NCBI RefSeq assembly: GCF_001514115.1
Contig: NZ_KQ948451.1
Span: forward strand, 665,308-729,307
Length of the DNA stretch: 64,000 nucleotides
Direction of reading: 5' to 3'
Source of the DNA: Streptomyces olivochromogenes
GTDB taxonomy: Bacteria; Actinomycetota; Actinomycetes; Streptomycetales; Streptomycetaceae
Position numbers and translations under genes: made by a program
Part shown: positions 26,439-35,756 of the stretch, piece after piece
How the letters are laid out: every line of letters begins with the position of its first letter
Numbering within the stretch: position 1 is the first letter of the stretch
Notes under the pieces: model-generated
The model's input: only the letters and a program-made list of their open reading frames with translations
What the model was told of the DNA's origin: nothing
Database searches by the model: none

Positions 26439-26875
26439 GGCCTCATCGCCGGCGGTTCCACGGCGGCCTGCCGGGGCGCGGTCATCAGATACGGACGGAC
26501 GCTCTTGACCAGCATCGCCATCTCGTACCCGAGCACCGCCGCGTCGGCCTCGCGGCCGGCGAGCACGGCGAGACAGGTGCCGGAGCCCGCGGTGGAGACG
26601 AACAGCAGGGTCGAGTCGAGTTCGACGACGACCTGGCGTACGTCACCGCCGTCGCCGAAGCGCAGGCCCGCGCTGCGGCCGAGCGAGTAGAGGCCGGAGG
26701 CGAGCGCCGCCATGTGGTCGGCGCTGTCCGGGTCGAGTCCGTGGACCGACTTCACGAGTCCGTCGCAGGAGAGGAGTACCGCGCTGTTCGTGTGCGGTAC
26801 GCGCTGTACGAGGCCGCTCATCAGCCAGTCGAGATCGGATACATGGGCGTGGGCGGTCGGCGCGTCGCTCGCCAT
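26435..26875 (-). CDS. cvnB: Conservon 2 roadblock/LC7 protein CvnB
   Basis: A 146-residue roadblock protein: SDLDWLMSGLVQRVPHTNSAVLLSCDGLV, LASGLYSLGRSAGL and VRQVVVELDSTLLFVSTAG. ATG 26875 with AAGGAG ten bases upstream is preferred over a longer Pro/Thr-rich frame to 26971. A 92-base gap separates it from cvnA. Confidence 0.92.
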   Translation of the reverse strand: MASDAPTAHAHVSDLDWLMSGLVQRVPHTNSAVLLSCDGLVKSVHGLDPDSADHMAALASGLYSLGRSAGLRFGDGGDVRQVVVELDSTLLFVSTAGSGTCLAVLAGREADAAVLGYEMAMLVKSVRPYLMTAPRQAAVEPPAMRP

Positions 26876-26967
26876 GGTGGATCGACTCCTTGAAGTACGA
26901 AGGTCTGCCGGAGCGGAGGGTGTGGGGGTGTGGGAGGGCGTGCGGGTGGGGGTCGTCAGGGGGGTGG

Positions 26968-29013
26968 TCATCCGGCCGTTGTGCTCCCGTCGTGCCGGGC
27001 CGTGTGGTCGTGTCCGGGCGCGGGTGCGTTGTCGCGGCTCCCGGGCGCCTCGTGCGGGGCGGGCGCGTGCGCCGTGGGGGTGTCGGCTATGCGGGGCGCG
27101 CCCGTGGAGGTCTGGTCGACGCGGATCACATCGAGCGGCGGCAGCGGGTCCAGGTGCCGCAGATCCGGGTGCGGCGGGTCCCGGTGCAGCAGGTCCGGGT
27201 ACGGCGGGTCGGAGTGCGGCAGATCGGGGTGCGGCCGCTCCATGTGCGGTGCTCCGCCGCGCGGTGCCTCCGTGCGCCGTTCCTCGGCATGCTGGGCCTC
27301 CGCGAGCCCGATCCCCCGCTGGAACGCCGCCATCAGGCCGGGGTCGTGGCCGACGACCTGCTCCGAGTCCTGGCGGGGCACGGGCCCGTCGCGCAGTTGG
27401 GGTGCGATGTGCTCCTGGGCGCGTCGTTTGGGCAGCTGGGGCTTGCCCATGGTGCCGCGCACCGCGCCGTTGCGGGGGGTGGGTGGCATGGCCGCGTTCT
27501 CCGCGACCACGGGCCGGTCGTCGGGGCGGATACCGGGCAGGGCCTCGGCCGGGTTGGGCCGCTCCGCGCGGGCGCCGCGCACGGGGAGCGGCGCCGGGCC
27601 GCCGGCGCCCGTGCCGAGCGCGGCGGGCGGCATCTGGTCCCGCTGCGCCTGCCGCGGCACGGAGGCCACCGTCGCACCGGCGGACGGCACGGGCGCGGTC
27701 GGCCCTGCCGGTGGCCCGGCGGGCGGACGCGGGCCACCGGCCTTGAGCTGCTGTGCCTGCTGTGCCTGCTGTGCCTGTGCTTCCGATACGTCGCCGGGGG
27801 CGCCCGGCGCCGCGCCCAACAGCGCCTGCGGTACGACGAGTACGGCCTGGACACCGCCGTAGATGTTGGTCTGGAGCCGTACGTGGATGCCGTGCCGCCG
27901 GGCGAGCTGGGACACCACGAACAGACCGATCCGGCCGTCCTGGAGGAGGCTGGCGACATTCACCTGATCGGGGTCGGTGAGCAGCGCGTTCATCTTGTTC
28001 TGTTCACCCAGGGGCATGCCCAGGCCCCGGTCCTCGACCTCGACCGCGAGGCCGGAGGTGACGAGGTTGGCGCGCAGCAGGACTTGGGTGTGCGGGGCGG
28101 AGAACACCGTGGCGTTCTCGACGAGTTCGGCCAGCAGGTGGATCACGTCGGCGACGGCGTGCCCGCGCAGGGTGCCGTCGATCGGGGGCACCAGTTTGAC
28201 CCGCGAGTACTGCTCGACCTCGGCGATCGCGGACCGCAGCACCTCGGTCATGGAGACGGGGTTGCTCCACTGGCGGCGTGAGACGGCGCCGCCGAGCACG
28301 GCGAGGTTCTCGGCGTGCCGGCGGATGCGGGTGGCGAGGTGGTCCACGTGGAAGAGGCCCTTGAGCAGGTCCGGGTCCTCGATCTCGTTCTCCAGCTCGT
28401 CGAGGATCGAGATCTCGCGGTGCACGAGGGACTGAAGCCGCCGCGCGAGATTGACGAAGACCTCGACCTTCTGCTCGCTGCCCGCCTGGCTGGAGAGCTG
28501 GGCCGCCTGCACGACGGCGGTGACGGCGCCGTCGTGCGCGCGGGAGAGGTCGGCGGCGAGCAGCTCGAACTCGTCGGCGTCCGGCTTGGGCCGTTGGCGC
28601 GGCTTGGGCGTGGGAGGGCTCTCGCCCCGGCGCAGGCCCTCGACGACAGCGCGCAGGTCGGCCTCGGTACGGGCGCTGCCGCGGCGCAGGGCACCGATGC
28701 GTTCCCGCACGGACGTGGCGGCCCGGTCGGCGCCCACGGCGGCGATCAGGATGCCCGAGAGGGCCACGCACCCGGCGCCGGCGAGCACCGCCCACAGGAC
28801 GACGCCGGGGCGCACGCCGGTGGAGCGGACGGTGAACAGCACGGCCGCACAGCCGCTGAGCGCCACCGCGATCGGCGGCAGGACCGCCAGGCGCAGCAAC
28901 TGGGGCCGTAGGCGGGTCTCGGGCTGCGGGTGGACCGTGCGGGCGACCGGCCGCCCGTGCCGCCCGCCCTCACGGCGGTCTGCGCGTGCGGCCGGTGCGC
29001 GGAGGTGAGACAT
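26968..29013 (-). CDS. cvnA: Conservon 2 sensor kinase-like protein CvnA (long form)
   Basis: A 681-residue membrane sensor from ATG 29013 (GAGGA upstream). Two hydrophobic helices (about 40-62 and 70-92) precede a HAMP/coiled region and a nitrate-type sensing helix bundle (DADEFELLAADLSRAHDG..HREISILDELENEIED). The HATPase_c domain has ELVENATVFSAP, VEVEDRGLGM and GLFVVSQLARRHGI. The last 280 residues are Pro/Gln/His rich, with a Gln-Ala run (QAQQAQQAQQ) and about five HPDL/HSDP-type repeats (codons about 27130-27250). It is much longer than conservon 1 CvnA; the tail probably binds partners. Confidence 0.92.
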   Translation of the reverse strand: MSHLRAPAARADRREGGRHGRPVARTVHPQPETRLRPQLLRLAVLPPIAVALSGCAAVLFTVRSTGVRPGVVLWAVLAGAGCVALSGILIAAVGADRAATSVRERIGALRRGSARTEADLRAVVEGLRRGESPPTPKPRQRPKPDADEFELLAADLSRAHDGAVTAVVQAAQLSSQAGSEQKVEVFVNLARRLQSLVHREISILDELENEIEDPDLLKGLFHVDHLATRIRRHAENLAVLGGAVSRRQWSNPVSMTEVLRSAIAEVEQYSRVKLVPPIDGTLRGHAVADVIHLLAELVENATVFSAPHTQVLLRANLVTSGLAVEVEDRGLGMPLGEQNKMNALLTDPDQVNVASLLQDGRIGLFVVSQLARRHGIHVRLQTNIYGGVQAVLVVPQALLGAAPGAPGDVSEAQAQQAQQAQQLKAGGPRPPAGPPAGPTAPVPSAGATVASVPRQAQRDQMPPAALGTGAGGPAPLPVRGARAERPNPAEALPGIRPDDRPVVAENAAMPPTPRNGAVRGTMGKPQLPKRRAQEHIAPQLRDGPVPRQDSEQVVGHDPGLMAAFQRGIGLAEAQHAEERRTEAPRGGAPHMERPHPDLPHSDPPYPDLLHRDPPHPDLRHLDPLPPLDVIRVDQTSTGAPRIADTPTAHAPAPHEAPGSRDNAPAPGHDHTARHDGSTTAG

Positions 29014-29309
29014 CTGCGTCCTCGTACTGGTGCGTCGGGGGCCACGGGGACTCCCGCGGGTCTGCGCGACTCGGGCGTGCGCCATCGCGATGCCGGTCGA
29101 GAGAGCCGAAAAATTCGGCCCCGCGTCGCCCGACGGCAACTGACAGTAGTCGCCAACCCATCATGTGCGGTGGGCAGTTGACAAACTCCCCCGGAAGGCG
29201 TCCCGCTCTGGTATGAGGCCTCGCACGACAGACCGATATCCCCTTCGGACGCACGTTCCCTTGCGTCACCGATCCGATCAGAGCTGGTCAGAACCGGTCG
29301 CGAACAAAC

Positions 29310-29348
29310 GGCGAGGGTCGGGGAGCAGCTCGCTCCCCGACCCTCGCC
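29310..29348. terminator. 17-bp perfect hairpin after the MBL-fold gene
   Basis: The 357-base stretch 29014-29370 holds the conservon 2 upstream region and this hairpin: arms of 17 paired bases (29310-29326 and 29332-29348, GGCGAGGGTCGGGGAGC) with a five-base loop. It is the terminator of the minus-strand metallo-hydrolase whose stop is at 29371. No gene is seen in the rest. Confidence 0.85.
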
Positions 29349-29370
29349 GTCGATCGGACATTCAGGAAAT

Positions 29371-30603
29371 TCAGCTCGCGGGCACCGTCTCCGGCTCTCC
29401 GGTGCCTTCGGAAGCTTCACCCACGACATCACCCGGAGTATTGGAAGCGGAGACATCCGCTCCGGAATTCTCGACGGCGGGCCAGCCACCCTTCGGCGGC
29501 ACGGCCACACCGCGCCACCAGGGCTCGGACGGGACGGTCTCGGTGGTGGGCTCGAAGGGCTGGCCGGGGCGGGGCAGCGCGACGCGGGCGCCCACCGCGT
29601 GCGCGGCTGCCATCGTGCCCTCGCCGGGCTCCACCCACGGGTGGGTCGCCAGGTTGAACGTGGCCCAGTGGATGGGCAGCATCACTCCGGTGGGGCGCCC
29701 GCCCTGGAGGTCCAGGTGGGTGCGCATGCCCTCCTCGGGCGTCATGTGGATATCGGGCCAGAACTCGCTGTACGCCCCGATCTGGATCATCGTGATGTCG
29801 AACGGGCCGTGCTCGGCGCCGATCTCCTTGAAGCCCTCGAAGTAGCCGGTGTCCCCGCTGTGGTAGATCCGGTGCTCGTCACCCGTCACCACCCAGGAGG
29901 CCCAGAGCGTGTGCTGGGTGTTGCGCAGGCCGCGGCCGCAGAAGTGCCGGGCGGGTGTCGCGGTCAGGGAGATGCCGCCGACCTTGGTGCTCTCGTTCCA
30001 GTCCAGCTCGCGCACGCGGTCGGGCGAGACGCCCCAGTGTTCCAGGTGGGCTCCGACGCCGAGCGGCACCGCGAAGACCGTGTCCGTGTCGGCCAGGGCC
30101 TTGATGGTGGGCAGGTCGAGATGGTCGTAGTGGTCGTGCGAGATGACGACGACGTCCACCGGGCCGAGCGCGGCAATCGGCAGGGGCACCGGGTGCAGCC
30201 GCTTGGGCCCGACGAAGTTGAAGGGGGAACAGCGCTCGCCCCATACGGGGTCGAACAGCACCCGGTGCCCGTCTATCTCGGCGAGCACGCTGGAGTGCCC
30301 CATCCAGGTGATGCGCAACCCGCTCGCCGCGGGCTTGGCGAGGTCGGCCAGCGTGGTGGGGTACACCGGCACCGTGCCCGCCGGGGCACGGTGGGCGCGC
30401 TCCTCCTTGCGGAAGAAGACCTTCGCGAACTCGAGCATGGAGCCGTCGGGGCGGGTCCGGGCACTCACCGGGTTCTGGAAGACACCGTCCGCGAAATTCG
30501 GCGATCTACGGATGCGCTCCAGGCGCTCACCGCCGGGGTCCGCGCCGAAGGCGGCGGGCTGCAACGCGCGGAGCCCGGAGCTCAACGTACGGAAACCGGT
30601 CAC
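29371..30603 (-). CDS. MBL-fold metallohydrolase (UlaG / NAPE-PLD-like)
   Basis: A 410-residue metallo-beta-lactamase-fold protein. Metal ligands lie in WMGHSSVL, SHDHYDHLDLPT (HxHxDH), TPARHFCGRG, HSGDTGYFEGF and LPIHWATF. N- and C-terminal extensions (residues 1-90 and a Pro/Glu-rich tail) are not part of the catalytic core. GTG or ATG 30603. Related enzymes hydrolyse lactones or phospholipids (NAPE-PLD); substrate here unknown. It stands alone between two terminator/regulatory regions. Confidence 0.9.
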   Translation of the reverse strand: MTGFRTLSSGLRALQPAAFGADPGGERLERIRRSPNFADGVFQNPVSARTRPDGSMLEFAKVFFRKEERAHRAPAGTVPVYPTTLADLAKPAASGLRITWMGHSSVLAEIDGHRVLFDPVWGERCSPFNFVGPKRLHPVPLPIAALGPVDVVVISHDHYDHLDLPTIKALADTDTVFAVPLGVGAHLEHWGVSPDRVRELDWNESTKVGGISLTATPARHFCGRGLRNTQHTLWASWVVTGDEHRIYHSGDTGYFEGFKEIGAEHGPFDITMIQIGAYSEFWPDIHMTPEEGMRTHLDLQGGRPTGVMLPIHWATFNLATHPWVEPGEGTMAAAHAVGARVALPRPGQPFEPTTETVPSEPWWRGVAVPPKGGWPAVENSGADVSASNTPGDVVGEASEGTGEPETVPAS

Positions 30604-30779
30604 GGTACCTCCAAGTGGAGTCGGTCAGGCCTCCCATTATGGTCGGCCCCTCTGACAGCGCCGGGTCGACGGTGTCACAGCGCGATGTCCCCGGTACACA
30701 CCGCAAGGTCCGGGCCCTGGTGCGTCACGTCTGGGGGTGACACGCCCGGGACCCGATGTCACGTCCGTGGGTGACCCCC

Positions 30780-31125
30780 ATGGCCCGCGTTTCCCTAACC
30801 CCGCGACGCAGGATCTTCTTCCGCGTCATGGTGTGGTACTCGAAACACACCTACGGAAAGGTCCTCGCCCCCGGCCGGGCGCTCGCCCACAACCCGCGTG
30901 TCCTGCGGTCCGATCTGTCCTTTCTACCTTTTCCGTCCTTCAATCGACGGCCACCCCGCCCGCGGTGCCGGACGAACCGGCCGGCCGGGGGCGCGACCGC
31001 CTGGGCGAGCCCGCCTTCGTCGAACCGACGGCCATGGTGGCGGCGGAGAACCCGGGCTCGCGCATCAACTCCGCACCGGGCCGACCAGCCAGGGCTTCAA
31101 TGACTCGTGCGACCCGCCGGCCGCC
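30780..31125 (+). pseudogene. Decayed carboxymuconolactone decarboxylase-family gene
   Basis: The first 50 codons (MARVSLTPRRRIFFRVMVWY, KVLAPGRALAHNPRVLR) match the N-terminus of AhpD/carboxymuconolactone decarboxylase-like proteins. The central part with the CxxC-type active site is gone. A C-terminal piece appears about 31010-31125: FVEPTAMVAAENPGSRINSA in one phase, then TSQGFNDSCD in the next, so there is also a frameshift. No functional protein can form. Nothing else is seen between it and the promoter at 31332. Confidence 0.7.
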
Positions 31126-31331
31126 GCGCGCCGGCTGCCTCCGGCGAATTGGCGGACACCGGCGGGGACCCCGAGGGGCCGGCCTCGGGGCTGTCCGGCC
31201 GATCCCGTGACGGACGCGATTCCGGTGACGGCGCCGAACGCGCCCAGGGCGCACCCGCTTCCGTGGAGCGGGTGCGGCGGGCCGGACGGGCGGTGCACCG
31301 CAGACCCACTACTGATGATCCGTTCAGTAAA

Positions 31332-31377
31332 TTGACAGACTTCGGAGTCGCTCCCGATACTGAATGGTGATTCAGTA
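31332..31377 (+). promoter_or_regulatory. Promoter with overlapping palindromic operator for the ThDP decarboxylase gene
   Basis: TTGACA at 31332-31337, 18 bases, then GATACT at 31356-31361, about 70 bases upstream of the start codon: a good housekeeping-type promoter. A perfect 8-bp-arm palindrome TACTGAAT-N4-ATTCAGTA (31358-31377) covers the -10, and a half site TTCAGTAA occurs at 31323. A repressor bound there would block transcription; the TetR gene at 34918 is one candidate. Confidence 0.6.
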
Positions 31378-31429
31378 AAGATACCGGTGGGTCTTCGGTC
31401 GCGCCGCTCGTTCCGCACCTGGAGGCGCC

Positions 31430-33091
31430 ATGGAGGCCGACCGGCACACCGACCGGCGCACCGACTCGCGCACCGGCGTGCTCACCGGTGGCGAGGCGCT
31501 CGTCCGGGCGCTCGCCGCGCACGACGTGACGCAGGCCTTCGGCATCCCCGGCACGCACAACCTGGAGATCTACCGGCACCTGGCGGCGTACGGCGTCCGG
31601 CACACGACCCCGCGCCACGAACAGGGCGCCGGGTACGCCGCCGACGGGTACGCGCGCGTGACGGGCCGCCCCGGTGTCGTGATCACGACCACCGGTCCCG
31701 CGCTCCTCAACGTCACGGCCGCCGTCGGGCAGGCCTACTCGGACAGCGTGCCCCTGCTCGTCGTCTCCCCGGGTATGCCGCTTCGCCACCCCCGCCTGTC
31801 GACCGGGCTGCTGCACGAGATGCGCAGCCAGACCGAGGCGCTGCGGGGCGTCGCCGCGTTCAGCCACCGGGTCTCCTCGGTGGCCGAGATCGGCGCCGCC
31901 GTGGCGCGCGCGTTCACCCTCTTCCGTACGCGGCGACCGCGGCCGGTGCACCTCGAGGTGCCGCTGGACCTGCTGACGGCGGCCGAGACCGCAGGCCCGG
32001 TGCGGCTCGCCCCGGCCACCGCGCCGACCCTGCCGGACGCCGAGGCCGTACGACGGGCCGCGCGCGCCCTGCGGGAGGCGCGACGGCCCGCACTCGTGCT
32101 CGGCGGTGGCGCGCGCGGCGCCGCGACCGCCTGTCTCACCCTCGCGGAGGCGTGCGGCGCGCCCGTCGTGACGACCGCCAACGGCAAGGGCGTCGTACCC
32201 GAGCGGCATCCGCTCTCGCTCGGCGTCTCGCTGCACACTGAGTCGGTGCAGAAGTGGCTGGCGGGTCGCGATGTCGTCCTCGCCGTGGGCACGGAGCTGG
32301 CCGAGTCCGATTTCTGGTCGCCGCCGACCGCCCTCGGGGGCACGCTCGTCCGGGCCGACCTCGACCCGGACCAGATGCACTCCGGGCTGCCCACGGACAT
32401 CGCGCTCGTCGGCGACGCGCGGGCCTGCCTGGAGGCGCTGTTGTCGGACATGGGCCTCCACGCGCGCGTGCGACACGACATCCCCGACCCACGAGGCGGC
32501 ATCGACGGCGACGAGGTCGCGGCGGTGCGGGACGCGCGGTACGCCGGGAGTGCCGAGCGCGACGCGCGCTGGATCCCGTACCTGCGGGCGATCCGCGCCG
32601 TCCTGGCCGACGACGCGGTCATCACCTCGGACAGTGCCCAGTGCTGCTACTACGGCGCGCTCCCGCACCTCCCGCTGGGCCCCGCGGGACGCTATCTTCA
32701 CCCGACCGGCTTCGGCACGCTCGGCTACGCGCTGCCCGCGGCGCTCGGCGCCAAGGTGGCGTGCCCGGAGCGCCAGGTGGTGGCGCTGAGCGGGGACGGC
32801 GGCCTCCAGTTCACGGTGCAGGAGCTGGCGACCGCCGCGCAGCTGCGACTCCCGCTGCCCGTCGTGGTGTTCGACAACGGCGGCTACGGGGAGATCCGCG
32901 ACGAGATGGCCGCCCGTGGCGACCGCCCGACCGCGGTGGACCTCGCTCCGGTCGATCTGCCCGCCCTGGCCCGCGCCTACGGAGGACAGGGCACACGCGT
33001 GTGCCACCCCGACGAGCTGGCCCTCGCGCTCACCGAGGCGCTGCGCACGCCTGGTCCCACCCTGATCGCCGTCCCCGAGGAGACCCGATGA
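31430..33091 (+). CDS. ThDP-dependent 2-oxo acid decarboxylase (acetolactate synthase-like; possibly 2-ketoarginine decarboxylase)
   Basis: A 553-residue three-domain ThDP enzyme from ATG 31430 (GGAGG upstream). The N domain has AFGIPGTHNLEIYRHL and the catalytic Glu in PRHEQGAGYAADGYAR; the central domain has LVLGGGARGA; the C domain carries GDGGLQFTVQELATAAQ and FDNGGYGE (Mg/ThDP motif GDG-NN type). The HNLEIYRHL and GAGYAADGYAR segments resemble AruI-type 5-guanidino-2-oxopentanoate decarboxylases. ATGA overlap with the next gene, an amino-acid dehydrogenase, suggests deamination followed by decarboxylation. Substrate is inferred. Confidence 0.85.
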   Translation: MEADRHTDRRTDSRTGVLTGGEALVRALAAHDVTQAFGIPGTHNLEIYRHLAAYGVRHTTPRHEQGAGYAADGYARVTGRPGVVITTTGPALLNVTAAVGQAYSDSVPLLVVSPGMPLRHPRLSTGLLHEMRSQTEALRGVAAFSHRVSSVAEIGAAVARAFTLFRTRRPRPVHLEVPLDLLTAAETAGPVRLAPATAPTLPDAEAVRRAARALREARRPALVLGGGARGAATACLTLAEACGAPVVTTANGKGVVPERHPLSLGVSLHTESVQKWLAGRDVVLAVGTELAESDFWSPPTALGGTLVRADLDPDQMHSGLPTDIALVGDARACLEALLSDMGLHARVRHDIPDPRGGIDGDEVAAVRDARYAGSAERDARWIPYLRAIRAVLADDAVITSDSAQCCYYGALPHLPLGPAGRYLHPTGFGTLGYALPAALGAKVACPERQVVALSGDGGLQFTVQELATAAQLRLPLPVVVFDNGGYGEIRDEMAARGDRPTAVDLAPVDLPALARAYGGQGTRVCHPDELALALTEALRTPGPTLIAVPEETR

Positions 33092-34326
33092 CCACGCCCA
33101 TGACCACGCCCCCGGCCGCACCGTCGGCCGCGCCGCTCACCCCGCCTTCGACCGCGCCCCTGATCACGCTCACCTGGACCGACCACGTCACGGGCAGACC
33201 GGGCTATCTCGTGGTCGACCGGCTCGTCCGGGGCGTCTCCAGCGGCGGTCTGCGGATGCGCGCGGGCTGCACCCTGGACGAGGTCGCCGGGCTCGCCCGC
33301 GGGATGACGATGAAGGAGGCCCTGCACTACAACCCCGAGGGCCGCTACATCCCGCTGGGCGGCGCCAAGGGCGGCATCGACTGCGATCCCCAGGACCCGG
33401 CGGCGTACGGCCTGCTGGTGCGTTACCTGCGCGCCATGCGCCCCTACATCGAGAGCTTCTGGACCACGGGTGAGGACCTCGGGCTCACCCAGGACCTGGT
33501 CGACCGGGCCGCCGAGGAGGCGGGGCTCGTCTCGTCCATCCAGGCCGTGTACCCGCTGCTCGACGACGAGACGACGGCCCGTCGGCGGCTCGCGGACGCC
33601 TTCGCGGTCGACGTGGACGGGATCGGGCTCGACGAACTGGTCGGCGGCTGCGGTGTCGCCGAGTCGGTGCTCGCGGCCCTGGACCGGGCCGGGGTGGCAC
33701 ACGCGGGGACGCGCGTGGCCGTGCAGGGCCTGGGCACCATGGGCGGAGCCACGGCCCGCTTCCTCTCCCGCGCGGGCCTCGCCATCGTCGCCGTCGCGGA
33801 CGTCAAGGGCACGATCGCGAACCCGGACGGGCTGGACATCGACGCGCTGCTCGCGGCGCGGGACGCCTACGGCACGGTCGACCGCGGCGCGCTGCGCCCG
33901 GCCGACCAGGAACTCCCGGGCGATGCCTGGCTGTCCATGGACGCGGAGGTGCTGGTTCCCGCGGCGGTCTCGTACGCCATCGACACCGAGAACCAGCGGC
34001 AGATCGGCGCCCGCTGGATCGTAGAGGCGGCCAACATGCCCGTACTGCCCGAGGCGGAGGAACTGCTCGCCGCGCGCGGGGTCGTCGTGCTGCCGGACGT
34101 CGTGGTCAACTCCGGGACGAACGCCTGGTGGTGGTGGACGCTCTTCGGCGACATCGGCGCGGACGCGGACGAGGCGTTCGCGTACACCCGGCGTTCCATG
34201 CGCGACCTGATCGACCGGATGCTGGCCCGCGCGGAGGCCGACGGGACGACGCCACGGGCCGCGGCGCACGCCATCGTCGCCGACCGGCTGCCGGTGATCG
34301 CGGAGCGGTTCGGGTGGTACCGCTGA
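33088..34326 (+). CDS. Glu/Leu/Phe/Val-type amino-acid dehydrogenase
   Basis: A 412-residue NAD(P)-dependent dehydrogenase. The catalytic-domain core is GLARGMTMKEALHYNPEGRYIPLGGAKGGIDCDP (binding and proton-shuttle Lys) with TGEDLGL. The nucleotide fold is VAVQGLGTMGGATARFL, then VLVPAAVSYAI and VVLPDVVVNSGTNAWWWWTLFGD. An N-terminal Thr/Pro-rich tail of about 25 residues is unusual. It overlaps the decarboxylase by ATGA; together they could convert an amino acid through its oxo acid to an aldehyde. Confidence 0.9.
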   Translation: MTTPMTTPPAAPSAAPLTPPSTAPLITLTWTDHVTGRPGYLVVDRLVRGVSSGGLRMRAGCTLDEVAGLARGMTMKEALHYNPEGRYIPLGGAKGGIDCDPQDPAAYGLLVRYLRAMRPYIESFWTTGEDLGLTQDLVDRAAEEAGLVSSIQAVYPLLDDETTARRRLADAFAVDVDGIGLDELVGGCGVAESVLAALDRAGVAHAGTRVAVQGLGTMGGATARFLSRAGLAIVAVADVKGTIANPDGLDIDALLAARDAYGTVDRGALRPADQELPGDAWLSMDAEVLVPAAVSYAIDTENQRQIGARWIVEAANMPVLPEAEELLAARGVVVLPDVVVNSGTNAWWWWTLFGDIGADADEAFAYTRRSMRDLIDRMLARAEADGTTPRAAAHAIVADRLPVIAERFGWYR

Positions 34327-34472
34327 CGGGCACCCGCCTCGTGGCCCTCCCGTCATTCCTCCTGGGGAATTGAGGCGCGGGGCCGGTGACAGCAGAGTCG
34401 GTGCAGCGAGGGCGCGCGAGCGCGAGTGACCGCCCCTCCCCACACGAAGTCCGACTCGCACCGGGAGCATCC

Positions 34473-34892
34473 ATGTCCAGCATCGACCCGCAGGACCTGA
34501 TCGAGCGCTACATCGGCGTCTGGAACGAGCCCGATCCCGAGATCCGCCGCAAGACCGTGGACGAACTCTGGGCTCAGGACGGTCTGCACGTCCTCCGGCC
34601 GCCCCAGCAGATGCGGGACGCCGCGGTGGGCCTCGGCTTCACCACCGCCGCCCTGGAGGCCCGTGGCCACGACGAGCTGCACACGCGCGTGACCCGTGCC
34701 CACGACGAATTCGTCGCCCCGGGGACCTACGTCTTCCGGATCCAGGAACCCGCCCAACAGCTGCGGGACGTCATCACGTTCCGCTGGGAGTCCTTCCACA
34801 CCGGGGAGGGACGGGCCACGGGCGGTGGCCGGGAGTTCCTGGTCCTCGACGAGGACGGCCGCATCCGGTTTGACTACCAGTTCGTCGACTGA
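34473..34892 (+). CDS. SnoaL/NTF2-like small protein
   Basis: A 139-residue single-domain NTF2-fold protein: DLIERYIGVWNEPDPEIRRKTVDELWAQDGL, then a curved sheet FRIQEPAQQLRDVITFRWESF and EFLVLDEDGRIRFDYQFVD. ATG 34473 with GGGAG upstream. Catalytic or binding role unknown. The TetR gene follows after 25 bases and may regulate it. Confidence 0.85.
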   Translation: MSSIDPQDLIERYIGVWNEPDPEIRRKTVDELWAQDGLHVLRPPQQMRDAAVGLGFTTAALEARGHDELHTRVTRAHDEFVAPGTYVFRIQEPAQQLRDVITFRWESFHTGEGRATGGGREFLVLDEDGRIRFDYQFVD

Positions 34893-34917
34893 CCCCGTCG
34901 AGCATTAGGGTTACCGC

Positions 34918-35538
34918 GTGGCGAGGGTGCGGTTGAGTGTGGCGGAACGGCGCGAGGAGTTGCTGCGCGCCGCCATCGAGCAGATCGAGGCGCGGGGCGT
35001 GGCGGCGGTGCGGATCGCCGACGTGGCCTCGGTGCTCGGCGTGAGCAACGCGTTGGTGCTGTACCACTTCTCCACCAAGGAGAAGCTGGTCGCCGCCGCG
35101 TTCACCTACGCGGCCGAGGACGACCTCGCCCATCTGCGCAAGCTGCTCGGCCGTCGTACGTCGGCGCTGCGCAGGCTGCGCGCCGCCGTGCGCTGGTACG
35201 CGCCGACCGGCCAGGCCAAGGGCTGGCGGCTGTGGATCGAGGGCTGGGCGGCCGCCCTGCGCGAGCCCGCGCTTCAGGAGGTCACGCGTGATCTCGACAA
35301 GCAGTGGAAGGCCGCGATCACCGAGGTGATCGCGGAGGGAGTGGCGGGCGGCGAGTTCGAGTGCCCGGATCCCACGGGCACCGCCCTGCGGCTGACGGCG
35401 CTGCTCGACGGGCTCGCCGTGCAGATGACCGCCTACACGGGAGCGGTGTCGCGGGCGCGGGCCCAGGAGTGGGTGGACGAGGCGCTCGCCCGGGAACTGG
35501 GGCTCGCGCGGGAGGCGTTGACGGCCGCGGTGCGCTGA
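34918..35538 (+). CDS. TetR-family transcriptional regulator (BetI-like C-terminus)
   Basis: A 206-residue repressor. The helix-turn-helix is LLRAAIEQIEARGVAAVRIADVASVLGVSNALVLYHFSTKEKL, and the C-terminal domain resembles BetI-type (RLWIEGWAAALREPALQEVTRDLDKQW). GTG 34918. It is 25 bases after the SnoaL gene. It could act on the palindrome at 31358 upstream of the decarboxylase operon; this is inference. Confidence 0.9.
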   Translation: MARVRLSVAERREELLRAAIEQIEARGVAAVRIADVASVLGVSNALVLYHFSTKEKLVAAAFTYAAEDDLAHLRKLLGRRTSALRRLRAAVRWYAPTGQAKGWRLWIEGWAAALREPALQEVTRDLDKQWKAAITEVIAEGVAGGEFECPDPTGTALRLTALLDGLAVQMTAYTGAVSRARAQEWVDEALARELGLAREALTAAVR

Positions 35539-35756
35539 GGCGTGCGCCGCGGCGCACGCCCGGACAGTTCAGTCGACCACGCCGACCCGACGCGGCCCGG
35601 CGACAGCCGCCGCGCCATGTCGACGCACGACGACGCCGCCGCGCCGCGATGGCCGCAGGCGCGGCGGCGAGTTCGGCCCGGACCCGCCTGGCGGGCACGC
35701 CGTCGAGGCGGGTCGGTGAGCGGCGGCATCTCCCGCCGCCCGGTCCGCCGGCTGCC

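Noticed and set aside
31097..33121. 674-codon minus-strand frame over the ThDP enzyme
   Set aside because: Antisense GC shadow; no motif, while the plus strand has GDGG and PRHEQGAGYAADGYAR.
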